A stretch of 64,000 bases of DNA from Halosimplex aquaticum (GCF_028747785.1 NZ_CP118158.1:2542001-2606000); one strand, 5' to 3'; numbered from the stretch's first letter, positions 52,616-61,653 are shown. Notes: generated by a model from the sequence alone, not told the origin. Numbers and translations are program-made.

Positions 52616-53383
52616 ATGACACCGGACGACGGGAAGACGGTGCAGACGGCCGTGACGAGTTTCGAGATCCTCGAAGGAATCCGCGAACTCGACGGCGCTG
52701 GGCCGACGGCGCTGGCGGATCACCTCGACCGGTCCAAGAGCGGAGTATACAAGCACGTCCGCACGCTCGCGGACCGCGGATACCTCGTCGAGGACGGCGG
52801 CGAATACCGGTTAGGGCTCGGGATGTGGACGCTGGGAGCCGGCGCTCGCTCGGAGTATCCGGTCGAGGCCGGTCGCCGTACCGTCGACAGTCTGGTCGCC
52901 TCGGTCGGCCACGTCGCCAGCCTCGTCGTCTACGAAAACGGCGTCGCCTCCTCGGTCTACCGCGAGCGACCTGGCGCCGACGTCGACACGGTGGGATCCC
53001 TCGGCGACTCGCTCCCGCTGCACGCGACGGCCGCCGGGAAGGCCGTGCTCGCCCACCTCCCCGACACCGAGCGTCGGACCGTCCTCGACGAGCAGCCGTT
53101 GACCGAACACACGGCCGAGACTATCACGGACACCGCCGCCCTGACAGAAGAACTCGAATCCGTTCGCGGGCAGCGAACGGCGACGGAGCTGGAAGAGTAC
53201 CGTGAGGGCGTCCACGGTGTCGCCTCCCCCGTGCTAGACGAAGAAGGCATCCCTATCGGCGCAGTGTACGTCACGGGCCCCCCGGAGAGCCTCTCTGAGA
53301 CCCGCCTGGAAGCGAAGATATCCGGACTCGTCGTCAGCGCTTCGCGGTCCGTCGAGAACGCGCTGTCGACCGACTCCGACTAA
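52616..53383 (+). CDS. IclR family transcriptional regulator
   Basis: A 255-residue IclR regulator: N-terminal winged helix (VQTAVTSFEILEGIRELDGAGPTALADHLDRSKSGVYKHVRTLADRGYLVED) and C-terminal effector domain with LHATAAGKAVLAHLPDTE, YREGVHGVASPVLDEEG and IGAVYVTGP. Such regulators bind small carbon-source metabolites; in Haloferax an IclR-type protein (XacR) governs pentose genes (established), so a sugar role is likely here. It is divergent from the transducer and sugar ABC genes. ATG 52616 follows TATAAG by 25 bases; the long in-frame extension to 51782 is not coding. Confidence 0.93.
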   Translation: MTPDDGKTVQTAVTSFEILEGIRELDGAGPTALADHLDRSKSGVYKHVRTLADRGYLVEDGGEYRLGLGMWTLGAGARSEYPVEAGRRTVDSLVASVGHVASLVVYENGVASSVYRERPGADVDTVGSLGDSLPLHATAAGKAVLAHLPDTERRTVLDEQPLTEHTAETITDTAALTEELESVRGQRTATELEEYREGVHGVASPVLDEEGIPIGAVYVTGPPESLSETRLEAKISGLVVSASRSVENALSTDSD

Positions 53384-53384
53384 G

Positions 53385-53404
53385 CCGTTTTCTACCTGCG
53401 AACG
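53385..53404 (+). promoter_or_regulatory. IclR operator candidate 2
   Basis: CCGTTTTCTACCTGCGAACG, beginning one base after the iclR stop codon, differs from candidate 1 at two positions in the central variable block. It is in the same orientation as candidate 1. Confidence 0.65.
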
Positions 53405-53438
53405 GATCGCGGCCGAAAACCCCGTCACCCCACTACCC

Positions 53439-53458
53439 CGTTCGCAGATGAGAAACGG
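53439..53458 (-). promoter_or_regulatory. IclR operator candidate 3
   Basis: On the minus strand this reads CCGTTTCTCATCTGCGAACG, the third copy of the pattern CCGTTTYYYAYCTGCGAACG. It faces candidate 2 with 34 bases between them. No gene with a start close by is apparent downstream, so it may be an auxiliary site or the remains of another promoter. Confidence 0.65.
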
Positions 53459-54028
53459 ACTAGCACGTCGAGCAGGACGAAACCGGCGATTGGATTACAG
53501 CCATAAACCTGTAATCGGCTGGAGAAACACCTGTCAGTGGATGGGGGTTGCACCCGAAACAGAGGGTGGTGAATGAGCATATGTTTTCTGTCACAACAGC
53601 TTTTCAGTATTATACCAATCATATTTTATGGGAAAGATGGCAAACAAACCAAACAAGAGGAGAGTACGCAGATCGCGGTTTTCGCAAAATACCTTTTCTC
53701 GAACGAGGGAGTAAATGCGGGGTACCAATGTCGGCGATTCTGGAAAATATCCCGAGTATACGCCGGTAAAAGAGCAAATCTACTCGTATCCCCGACACTA
53801 GTAAGTTTATTATTATAAAATAAATCAGTATTATTGAACCCAGACAGGAATGACGACTTCGACTGTCGTCAGCGGTCACGTACACGAGACGGCGGGGCCG
53901 GCGATAGATTCGGCGAGCCGGACGCAATTCCTCGGCCGAAACCGGGAACCGATCCCGGGTCGCGCGATCCGTTCGCACGGTACCGCGTCAACAAAGCCTT
54001 AAAACGGCGGAGACACCTACGGTCGGGC
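53459..54028. other. AT-rich noncoding stretch between iclR and the KH gene
   Basis: About 570 bases with strongly raised AT content at 53570-53830 and no gene I can support. Short frames (about 81 residues from 53573, for example) have codons unlike neighbouring genes. Arms GATTACAG and CTGTAATC around an 8-base spacer lie near 53493-53516. The stretch from 53988, with TATA-like cttaaaac about 25-30 bases before 54029, is the promoter of the KH gene. The rest may be degenerate mobile or viral DNA. Confidence 0.55.
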
Positions 54029-54577
54029 ATGCAACACGTGAAGATTCCGCAGGACCGGATCGGCGCTCTCATCGGCGAGGGGGGTGAGACGCTGCGGGCG
54101 ATCGAGGACCGAGCGGAGGTCCGGCTCGACGTCGACAGCGAGACGGGGCAGGTGAAGGTCGAGCAGACCGGTGACCCGATCACCGCACTCAAAGGTCCCG
54201 ACATCGTCAAGGCCATCGGCCGCGGGTTCGCGCCCGACGAGGCCATGCGACTCCTCGACGACGAGATGATGATGTTCGACATCATCGACATCGACGCCGC
54301 CGCGCGCAACCAGAACGACCTCCAGCGCCACAAAGGTCGGCTCATCGGCGAGGGCGGGCGTACCCGCGAACTCATGGAGGAGCTCAGCGGCGCCTCCGTG
54401 GTCATCTACGGCTCGACGCTGGGCATCATCGGCGGCCCCGAACAGGTCGACGTGGTCCGCGAGGCCGCGGAGATGATCATCGAGGGCGCCCCGCACGGCA
54501 CCGTCTACTCGTTCCTCGAAGAGAAGCACAACGAGATGAAACACAAGGGTCTGGACTACCACCAATTCACGGGTTAG
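54029..54577 (+). CDS. KH-domain RNA-binding protein, Pno1/Dim2-like
   Basis: A 182-residue archaeal KH protein (Pno1/Dim2, also called aDim2). Two KH-type motifs are visible: IGALIGEGGETLRAIEDRAEVRLDVD and RLIGEGGRTRELMEELSGASVVIYG, with FDIIDIDAAARNQNDLQRHKG between. It binds the 3' end of 16S rRNA in small-subunit maturation and contacts eIF2alpha-type factors in archaea. ATG 54029 starts the MQHVKIPQDRIG block directly; the upstream in-frame extension to 53834 is AT-rich and not conserved. Confidence 0.92.
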   Translation: MQHVKIPQDRIGALIGEGGETLRAIEDRAEVRLDVDSETGQVKVEQTGDPITALKGPDIVKAIGRGFAPDEAMRLLDDEMMMFDIIDIDAAARNQNDLQRHKGRLIGEGGRTRELMEELSGASVVIYGSTLGIIGGPEQVDVVREAAEMIIEGAPHGTVYSFLEEKHNEMKHKGLDYHQFTG

Positions 54578-54669
54578 AAAGACGAACGCTAGATCCGTAT
54601 CCTTACCGTATGTCGTTCAGTGAACGGAGCTACGGGGCCACACCAGACATCGACGGGACCGTTCACTTC

Positions 54670-55344
54670 TCATTGCGGGTCCGTTCCAACGGAACCAGTA
54701 ACCCGATCGAGGATACCATACGTGAGCTGGTCTGGTAGACCCGTCAGCACGAAAACGAACCCGTAGAGAAGTAGTATGGAATCCGCTCCAGCACTCAACG
54801 GCCTGGTAACGAGTCCGGTGTAGACGAGTGCGAAACCGATTGGAGCATTGAATAGTATCGGGCTCGCGGTGATCAGTTCGCTCTTCCATCGGCTATCGGT
54901 TTCACCAGGAATCACGTATCCACTGGCACGGCCAAGGTTACCAGCGACGAACGCTTTCGGGAGTGCTCCGACCGCGGCAGCCACGAAAGCATGCGAGAAC
55001 TCGTGGACGACAAGCGGGACAAAAAATAGAAGGTTCGCGATCGCCATCTGACACGACGTTCCCCCGGTATCGGTCTCAAACTCCCGGTTCTCAGGAAAGT
55101 GGCGCTCGTCCCCGATCGCGATCACGGGCCCCTCGAATCGCTCTGGGATGTACATCGTCTTCCCGGTGTAGTCTTCGTATCCATCTAACCCGGAGATCAC
55201 TATCACCGAGACCAGAAAAGCGGCGGGAAGTAGCGGATCAAGTGCCGTCGTACGGAATGATTCCCAAAGCAGTTGGATAGTCCACAGCGCTGCCAGCGCG
55301 GAGACGAGGAGGTTAAAATAGAAATTTCGATGCGACCCTTTCAC
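54670..55344 (-). CDS. membrane metalloprotease-like protein (HExxH)
   Basis: A 224-residue membrane protein, about four to five helices, with VVHEFSHAFVAAAVGALPKAF, i.e. HExxH at about residue 120, as in site-2-protease-like (M50-type) enzymes, and an Asn/Pro-rich LFNAPIGFALVYTG region. The GTG at 55344 is chosen because a TATA box on the minus strand (55371-55380) lies about 27-36 bases before it. An ATG at 55455 would add 37 residues and overlap the start of the divergent dehydrogenase. Substrate unknown; AT-rich for this genome. Confidence 0.7.
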   Translation of the reverse strand: MKGSHRNFYFNLLVSALAALWTIQLLWESFRTTALDPLLPAAFLVSVIVISGLDGYEDYTGKTMYIPERFEGPVIAIGDERHFPENREFETDTGGTSCQMAIANLLFFVPLVVHEFSHAFVAAAVGALPKAFVAGNLGRASGYVIPGETDSRWKSELITASPILFNAPIGFALVYTGLVTRPLSAGADSILLLYGFVFVLTGLPDQLTYGILDRVTGSVGTDPQ

Positions 55345-55370
55345 AGTGCATGGCTTCAGTTGACCGATTG

Positions 55371-55380
55371 TATAAGTATA
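55371..55380 (-). promoter_or_regulatory. TATA box of the metalloprotease-like gene
   Basis: TATACTTATA on the minus strand, 27-36 bases before GTG 55344. It fixes the start choice for the gene and implies a leaderless transcript. Confidence 0.6.
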
Positions 55381-55453
55381 GGGGTGGCGATATCGTCTAT
55401 CTTTCCACGCGGAGAGACGAGGGTATTTGACGGGCGGCGTCGATACCTCGGAC

Positions 55454-56515
55454 ATGCGCGCAGCAGTCTTCACGGACTACGGGGAACCGCTCGACGTGCG
55501 GGAGGTCGACGACCCGGAGCCGGAACCGGACGGCGCGGTCGTCGAGGTGGAGGCCTGCGGGGTCTGTCGCAGCGACTGGCACGCCTGGCAGGGCGACTGG
55601 GAGTGGCGCGGACTCGACCCGGTCCCCGGCCACATCCTCGGGCACGAACCCGCCGGGCACGTCGTCGCGGTCGGCGAGGAGGTCGAGGGCGTCTCCGAGG
55701 GCGACCACGTCGCCGTCCCGTTCAACCTCGGCGACGGCTCGTGTCACCTCTGCCAGACCGGCCACTCGAACATCTGTGAGAACCGCCAGGCCCTGGGTCT
55801 CCAGCCCGCGGCCCCTGGCGCCTTCGCCGAACAGGTGCCGGTCCCCCACGCCGACCACAACCTCGTCGAACTCCCCGAAGGGGTCTCCTCGGTCGACATG
55901 GCGGGACTGGGCTGTCGCTTCATGACAGCGTTCCACGGACTGGCCCACCGCGCGGACGTGGGCGCGGGCGACTGGTTCGTCGTCCACGGCTGCGGCGGCG
56001 TCGGCCTCTCGGCGGTCCAGATCGCCGACGCTATCGGGGCCAACGTGATCGGCGTCGACCTCATGGACGAGAAGCTGGATTTCGCCGAAGAACAGGGCGC
56101 CGTCCACACGATCAACGCGAGCGAGGTCGAGGACCCCGCCGCGGAGGTGCGGGCGCTCACCGACGGCGGCGCCGACGTGTCGATGGACGCGCTTGGCATC
56201 GAGACGACCTGCCGGAACGCAATCGAGAGCCTCGGCAAGACCGGCCAGCACGTCCAGGTCGGACTCACGACGAAGGAAGCGGGCGGGACCCTCCCGCTGC
56301 CGACCGACGAGATGGTCACGGGCGAGATCGACTTCTACGGCGCGCTGGGGATGCCGCCCGAGCGCTACGACGAGATATTCCGGATGGTCGCGACCGGGAA
56401 ACTCGACCCCGCCGCGATCATCACCGACCGCATCGCGCTGGACGACGTCTCCGAGGTCCTCGACGACATGACCGACTTCGAGACGGTCGGCATCCCCGTC
56501 ATCGACGAGTTCTGA
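55454..56515 (+). CDS. zinc-dependent alcohol dehydrogenase
   Basis: A 353-residue MDR dehydrogenase. The catalytic zinc region is ACGVCRSDWHAWQG and GHEPAGHVVAVGEEV; the structural zinc site has three Cys in CHLCQTGHSNIC with the usual first Cys position occupied by Asp/Gly (GDGS), and the NAD motif is VVHGCGGVGLSAVQIADAIG. Likely oxidises a small alcohol or reduces an aldehyde. ATG 55454 overlaps, on the other strand, the codon that would be the protease's longer start, so the two genes are divergent with very little space. Confidence 0.88.
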   Translation: MRAAVFTDYGEPLDVREVDDPEPEPDGAVVEVEACGVCRSDWHAWQGDWEWRGLDPVPGHILGHEPAGHVVAVGEEVEGVSEGDHVAVPFNLGDGSCHLCQTGHSNICENRQALGLQPAAPGAFAEQVPVPHADHNLVELPEGVSSVDMAGLGCRFMTAFHGLAHRADVGAGDWFVVHGCGGVGLSAVQIADAIGANVIGVDLMDEKLDFAEEQGAVHTINASEVEDPAAEVRALTDGGADVSMDALGIETTCRNAIESLGKTGQHVQVGLTTKEAGGTLPLPTDEMVTGEIDFYGALGMPPERYDEIFRMVATGKLDPAAIITDRIALDDVSEVLDDMTDFETVGIPVIDEF

Positions 56516-56754
56516 AGCCACCGGCCTCGTCTCGCCACTTTCGCACCCTTGCGCTCCGAGCGCAGGTAGATCCGGATATCGACCCCGTTTCTCGTCGTGC
56601 CGACGCCGCGCCCAGTGAATGCCGACGCCATGACCAGTGAATTCCCACGACGTCCGAGTGCGGCGTACTCCGGCCTCACAGGTCGCAAACACCGCACGTC
56701 CGAGACCACTCGGTCGGAAAAGAGTGCGCCAGTACGAACCGCGTGACGGGTAGG

Positions 56755-57564
56755 CTACCGCTTTTTGGCCTTGCCGGCGCCGTTACCGTTACCGTTGCCG
56801 TTGCCGTTGTTTCCCGCTTCGTCGTCGTCGGTGTCCGCGTCGTCGTCGTTCTTATCGGGGCCGCCAGCGTGGTCCGGCGGGCCCTGCGTGCCGTTCTCGT
56901 CGTCGTCGCTCGTCTCGTTGCCGTCGTCGCCGCCAGCGTGGTCCGGTGGGCCGCGCGTCTCGTTGCCGTCGTCGCCGCCGGCGTGGTCCGGCGGGCCGCG
57001 CGTCTCGTTACCGCTCTCGTTCCCGGCGTGGTCCGGCGGACCGCGCGTCTCGTTCCCCGGTCCGGCGTGGTCCGGCGGACCGCTCCCGTTGCCGGGGTTG
57101 TTGGCGACGACCCAGGTCGAGATAGCGAGGCCGCGCGGCCCCTCGGTCTCGTTCAGGCCGGAGATGAAGTTCGTGACCCGCGTCCCGAACGGCGTCGCCG
57201 TCTCGTTGTCGGTCTCGTTCCCGCCGGCGGTCAGTTCGGCCTCGGTAGTCGCCGTGAGGGTGCCGGTCGACGCCGTGATCGACACGGTCACCGTCTCGTT
57301 CGGTGCCGGGAGGGTGACCGTTCCGGTCGAATCGGTCGTGTACTCGCCCGCGCCCTCGTACGTGACGTTCTCGGTCAGCGTCGCCACGTTCACTGTCGCG
57401 TTCTCGACCGCCGTGCTATTGCCGTCTGTGACGGTCACCGTGACGCCGTCGCTCTGCGTTACCGCGACGTCCAGCGAGTCGGCCGTCGTCGCGCCCATCG
57501 CTGGTGCCGCCACGGAGACGACCATCAGTGCCGCCAGTACGACTGCCCGCGTGTGCTGACTCAT
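56755..57564 (-). CDS. secreted protein with GPPDHAG repeats
   Basis: A 269-residue exported protein: Sec signal peptide (residues 6-24, AVVLAALMVVSVAAPAMGA), a Thr/Asn-rich body with Ig/CarboxypepD-like strands (VTVTVTDGNSTAVENATVNVA, GEYTTDSTGTVTLPAPNETVTVSI) and then five GPPDHAG repeats between residues about 165 and 245, spaced by 12-24 residues with NET N-glycosylation sequons, ending in an acidic and Gly/Asn-rich tail GNGNGNGAGKAKKR. Likely a cell-surface protein. The minus-strand TATA-like aattaag (57592-57598) is 28 bases upstream. Confidence 0.83.
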   Translation of the reverse strand: MSQHTRAVVLAALMVVSVAAPAMGATTADSLDVAVTQSDGVTVTVTDGNSTAVENATVNVATLTENVTYEGAGEYTTDSTGTVTLPAPNETVTVSITASTGTLTATTEAELTAGGNETDNETATPFGTRVTNFISGLNETEGPRGLAISTWVVANNPGNGSGPPDHAGPGNETRGPPDHAGNESGNETRGPPDHAGGDDGNETRGPPDHAGGDDGNETSDDDENGTQGPPDHAGGPDKNDDDADTDDDEAGNNGNGNGNGNGAGKAKKR

Positions 57565-57882
57565 ACGCTGCTATTCCACAACTGGATCCCACTTAATTGC
57601 CGGTCACCCTTAGGGCGGCTTGCGCCGAATTAAGTCGAATTTTCCGCCCGTAAACTATCTGCTCGGGTATTATCTCCTGTGAGAACGACCGCTCGGTACG
57701 GTGACACGGCTATTCTGTGCGGTCGCGAGTCGGCGAGCCTACGGTCTGTCGTCGCTCTCTACCCGTCGAAATCAGGGATCGCCCCACTGGTGAGGCCGCC
57801 GGAGCGCCTCAGGGGCCTCTTGCAGGCGCAGGGGCCACATTTAGCCGGTCCGTGGGTGTACCGCGCTAACAGATATCGCACG

Positions 57883-57951
57883 ATGACCGACGCTCGAGTG
57901 GACGATGCTCACGGACCCAGGCGAACCGACAGCGACGGGGGCGAGCGATGA
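57883..57951 (+). CDS. short upstream ORF overlapping the dehydrogenase start
   Basis: A 22-codon ORF ([22 protein letters not shown]) ends in an ATGA overlap with the ATG of the zinc dehydrogenase at 57948. This could be a leader peptide that couples translation, or just spacing. The 380 bases before it (57565-57947) hold the promoter of the divergent GPPDHAG gene and no other gene. Confidence 0.35.
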   Translation: MTDARVDDAHGPRRTDSDGGER

Positions 57952-59117
57952 GGGCGCTCACGTGGCACGGGGAGCAGGACGTCCGCGTCGAGGACGTTCC
58001 CCGGCCGCAGATAGTCAATCCGAACGACGCGATAGTCGAGATCACCGCGACCGCGATCTGCGGCTCGGATCTGCACCCCTACAACGACAACATTCCCGGG
58101 ATGCGGGAGGGCGACATCCTGGGCCACGAGCCGATGGGCGAAGTGGTCGAGGTCGGCGAGGGCGTCGAGACGCTCGAAGCCGGCGACAGGGTGGTCGTCC
58201 CGTTCACGATCAGCTGCGGGGAGTGCTGGTTCTGCCAGCGCGACCTGTACTCGCTGTGTGACAACTCGAACCCGAACGCCGAGATGGCCCGGGAGGTGAT
58301 GGGGCAGTCGCCCGCCGGCCTGTTCGGCTACTCACACCTCCTCGGCGGGTACGCCGGTGGTCAGGCCGAGTATCTGCGGGTTCCCTACGCCGACGTCGGG
58401 CCGATCAAGATCGAGTCCGACCTCCCCGACGAGCAGGTGCTGTTCCTCTCGGACATCTTCCCGACGGGGTACATGGCCGCCGAGAACGCCGACATCGAGG
58501 ACGGCGACACCGTCGCGGTCTGGGGCTGCGGCCCGGTCGGGCAGTTCACGATCCAGAGCGCGCAGATGCTCGGCGCCGACCGCGTGATAGCCATCGACCG
58601 CGTGCCCGAGCGCCTGCAGATGGCCCGCGAGCACGGCGACGCCGAGACGATCCACTTCGAGGAGGAAGACGTCTACGACACCCTGATGGCGATGACCGGC
58701 GACCGCGGACCGGACGCCTGCGTCGACGCCGTCGGGACGGAAGCCCACGGCACGGGTCTCGCGGGCGTGACTGACCGCGCGAAACAGGAGGTGGGGCTAG
58801 AGAGCGATCGCCCGCACGTCCTCCGCGAGGCGATCACCTGCTGCCGGAAGGGCGGGACGCTGTCGGTCCCCGGCGTCTACACCGGCGACGTCGACGGCAT
58901 CCCGTTCGGATCGCTGATGAACAAGGCCCTGTCCGTCGAGAGCGGCCAGACCCACGTCCAGCGCTACCTCGACCCCCTGCTAGGGAAGATCGAAGACGGT
59001 GAGATCGACCCGTCGTTCGTCGTCACTCACCAGGAACCCCTGGAGAAGGGCCCGGAGATGTACCAGACGTTCAACGACAAGGACGACGGCTGTATCAAGG
59101 TCGTGCTGACGCCCTGA
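57948..59117 (+). CDS. zinc-dependent dehydrogenase, formaldehyde dehydrogenase-like
   Basis: A 389-residue paralog of the enzyme at 16827: [43 protein letters not shown], structural zinc Cys in [35 protein letters not shown] for NAD, and a C-terminal [31 protein letters not shown]. It is related to glutathione-independent formaldehyde dehydrogenase, and the substrate may be formaldehyde or another small aldehyde/alcohol. It is preceded by the short ORF above with an ATGA overlap and has no SRPBCC partner. Confidence 0.88.
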   Translation: MRALTWHGEQDVRVEDVPRPQIVNPNDAIVEITATAICGSDLHPYNDNIPGMREGDILGHEPMGEVVEVGEGVETLEAGDRVVVPFTISCGECWFCQRDLYSLCDNSNPNAEMAREVMGQSPAGLFGYSHLLGGYAGGQAEYLRVPYADVGPIKIESDLPDEQVLFLSDIFPTGYMAAENADIEDGDTVAVWGCGPVGQFTIQSAQMLGADRVIAIDRVPERLQMAREHGDAETIHFEEEDVYDTLMAMTGDRGPDACVDAVGTEAHGTGLAGVTDRAKQEVGLESDRPHVLREAITCCRKGGTLSVPGVYTGDVDGIPFGSLMNKALSVESGQTHVQRYLDPLLGKIEDGEIDPSFVVTHQEPLEKGPEMYQTFNDKDDGCIKVVLTP

Positions 59118-59152
59118 GCGGCTGTGTAGCAGAATATCTCCGCGTCCCGTCT

Positions 59153-60457
59153 TCACTCGCCGCTCTCGGCCCGGTCGATCAGGTCCTGCGCGTGCGCTTC
59201 GGCCCGCTCGCGGACCGCCGCCTCGTCGAGCGTCAGGACCTCGCGGTCGCGCATGAGCACCTCGCCGTCACAGACCGTATGACGCACGTCGCTGCCGCGG
59301 ACGGCGTAGGCGAGGTGGCTCACGAGGTCGTGGGCGGGCGTGAGGTGTGGCGCGTCCAGATCGATCACGGCCAGGTCCGCGTTCGCGCCGGCCTCGACCC
59401 GTCCGCTATCGAAGCCGAGTAGATCCGCGCTCCCCCGCGTGACCATCTCGACGACCGCCTCGGCGGGGACGGCGCTGGCGTCCGCGGCGGCGAGCTTGCC
59501 GATCATCGCCGCGTCGCGCACCTCGTCGAAGGCGTCGAGGTCGTTGTTCGAGGCCGCGCCGTCGGTCCCGATGCCGACCGTCACGCCCGCGTCGCGCATG
59601 CGCTGGACCGGCGCCATCCCGCTCGCGAGTTTCATGTTCGAGGCCGGGCAGTGAGCGACGCCCGTGCCGCGCTCGGCGAGGAGTTCGATCTCGGTCTCGT
59701 CGACGTGGACGCCGTGGGCGACGTAGGTGTCCTCGGTCAGCAGGCCCAGATCGTCTGCGTATTCCAGAGGCCGGACGCCGTGTTCGTCGACGATGGGGTC
59801 GACCTCGTTCTCGGTCTCGTTCGCGTGGAAGTGGATCGACAGGTCCGCGTCGCGGGCCTTCGGGACGAACTGGCGGAGGTACTCCTCGCCGACGGTGGTC
59901 AGCGAGTGGGGCTGGAAGGTCGTCGTGATCCGCCCGTCCGCGGCGCCGTCGAGTTCTTTCGCCACGTCGAGGCTCTGCTGGAGGTCCGCGCGGGCCGCTT
60001 CGTCGTCCTTCCCGACGGTGACGGCCGTGTGACCGAGCACCGCCCGGACGCCCGCCCGTTCGACCGCGTCGGCGATCCGGTCGACGTGGAAGTACATGTC
60101 CGACAGGGCGGTCGTCCCGGACTTGATCATCTCGACCAGGCCGAGTTCGGCGCCGACCTCGATGTCGTCGCCCGTGAGTTCGGCCTCGACCGGCCAGATG
60201 TCCTCCTGGAGCCAGGCGTCGAGTTCCTTGTCGTCGGCGTAGCCCCGCAGGAGCGTCATCGCGACGTGGGTGTGGGCGTTCACGAGCCCCGGGACGACGA
60301 GCCCGTCGCTCGCGTCGAGGGTTTCGTCGCCGTCCAGCGCGCCCGGGTCGTCGACGGCAACGACTTCGCCGCTGTCCCGGTCGACGAGCACGTCCGCCCG
60401 TTCGACCGTGAGATCGGGTCGCAGTACCTGTCCGCCGGCAACGAGGAGTTCGCTCAT
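59153..60457 (-). CDS. amidohydrolase, MTA/SAH deaminase type
   Basis: A 434-residue amidohydrolase. Metal ligands: HxH in NAHTHVAMTLLRG, His in IHFHANETENE, His in YVAHGVHVDE and Asp in GIGTDGAASNN. The fold ends with the usual LLGFDSGRVEAGANADLAVIDLDA strand and a small beta domain. These deaminate 5'-methylthioadenosine, S-adenosylhomocysteine or 5'-deoxyadenosine. ATG 60457 begins the fold; extensions to 61195 overlap the radical SAM gene, which is divergent. It ends 36 bases from the dehydrogenase stop (convergent). Confidence 0.9.
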   Translation of the reverse strand: MSELLVAGGQVLRPDLTVERADVLVDRDSGEVVAVDDPGALDGDETLDASDGLVVPGLVNAHTHVAMTLLRGYADDKELDAWLQEDIWPVEAELTGDDIEVGAELGLVEMIKSGTTALSDMYFHVDRIADAVERAGVRAVLGHTAVTVGKDDEAARADLQQSLDVAKELDGAADGRITTTFQPHSLTTVGEEYLRQFVPKARDADLSIHFHANETENEVDPIVDEHGVRPLEYADDLGLLTEDTYVAHGVHVDETEIELLAERGTGVAHCPASNMKLASGMAPVQRMRDAGVTVGIGTDGAASNNDLDAFDEVRDAAMIGKLAAADASAVPAEAVVEMVTRGSADLLGFDSGRVEAGANADLAVIDLDAPHLTPAHDLVSHLAYAVRGSDVRHTVCDGEVLMRDREVLTLDEAAVRERAEAHAQDLIDRAESGE

Positions 60458-60580
60458 GCCCCGGAGTTGGCCCGGCGGGTGCCTGAATCTACCCCTTCGG
60501 CGCCATCGCGGATGTGACCGCCTCACACTCCCGACGCGGGAGCGCACGACTTTTCCCGCTCGGGCGGATAGGAAGGAGCG

Positions 60581-61624
60581 ATGATATCCGAGGGCTGCGA
60601 ACAGTGCGCCAAAGGCGGCAAGCTGGTGCTGTTCGTCTACGGTTACTGCGACCAGCGCGACTGTTTCTACTGTCCCCTCGGCGAGAACCGCAAGAACGTC
60701 GAGCAGGTCTACGCCAACGAGCGCCCCGTCGAGTCCGACCGGGACGTCCTCGAAGAGGCCGAGCGCATGGACGCCCTCGGCGCCTCGATCACCGGCGGCG
60801 AGCCCCAGGAGGCGATGGGTCGCACGACGCGCTACCTCTCTCTGCTGAAAGACGAGTACGGCGAGGACTTCCACACGCACCTCTACACCGGCATCACGGG
60901 CGGCCGCGAGAACATGCGCCGCCTCTCGGAGGCCGGCCTCGACGAGATCCGGTTCCACCCGCCCTACGAGCAGTGGGGCGATCTGCACGGCACCGGGTGG
61001 GAGGAGATCCTCTACATCGCCCGCGAGGAAGGCCTCACGCCCGCCTTCGAGATCCCCGGCATCCGCCCGGAACAGGAGTTCATCGACTTCCTCGACGAGG
61101 GCGCCGCGGACTTCTGCAACATCAACGAGTTCGAGATGTCCGACGGGAACTACCGCCGGATGCAAGAGGAGGGCTTCGAACTCCGCGACGAGCACATGAG
61201 CGCCGTCGACAGCCCGCGCGAGGAGATCTTAGACCAGATGGGCGACCACGAGAAGGTCTACTTCTGCACGAGCGTCTTCAAGGACGCCGCCCAGCACCGC
61301 CGCCGACTCAAGCGGATGGCCCGCAGCCTGCGCCGCCCGTTCGACGAGATCACCGACGACGGTACCCTCGTCTACGGGAAGACGTGGGCCGAGCCCGAGC
61401 GCTTCGAGGAACTCGGCGTGCCCGAGGAGTTCTACACGGCGAAGTCCGACCACGTCGAGGTGGCCTGGTGGCTCCTCGAAGAGATGGTCGAGGACGGCGA
61501 CGTCGAGGAGGGCGAGATCGTCGAGCAGTACCCGACCTACGACGGGACCGTGGTCGAGCGGACGCCGCTGTCGGGCGGGAGTGGGACTGAAACCGACAGC
61601 GGACGGAGTGCGGCCGGCGACTGA
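60581..61624 (+). CDS. radical SAM protein (COG2108-like)
   Basis: A 347-residue radical SAM protein. The N-terminus GCEQCAKGGKLVLFVYGYC has a CxxC and then CDQRDCFYC, i.e. Cys at residues 23, 28 and 31: CX4CX2C rather than the usual CX3CX2C. Then GENRKNVEQVYANERP, ASITGGEPQEAMG (GGE-type SAM motif) and EIPGIRPEQEF. The function is uncharacterised in this family. Single gene, followed by a hairpin-rich repeat. Confidence 0.85.
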   Translation: MISEGCEQCAKGGKLVLFVYGYCDQRDCFYCPLGENRKNVEQVYANERPVESDRDVLEEAERMDALGASITGGEPQEAMGRTTRYLSLLKDEYGEDFHTHLYTGITGGRENMRRLSEAGLDEIRFHPPYEQWGDLHGTGWEEILYIAREEGLTPAFEIPGIRPEQEFIDFLDEGAADFCNINEFEMSDGNYRRMQEEGFELRDEHMSAVDSPREEILDQMGDHEKVYFCTSVFKDAAQHRRRLKRMARSLRRPFDEITDDGTLVYGKTWAEPERFEELGVPEEFYTAKSDHVEVAWWLLEEMVEDGDVEEGEIVEQYPTYDGTVVERTPLSGGSGTETDSGRSAAGD

Positions 61625-61653
61625 TTCTGTCCGGCGCCGACGACGCCGGTTCA

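Noticed and set aside
53573..53818. 81-codon frame in the AT-rich stretch
   Set aside because: No family, and two overlapping frames of similar length; it may be a remnant, but I cannot support it as a gene.
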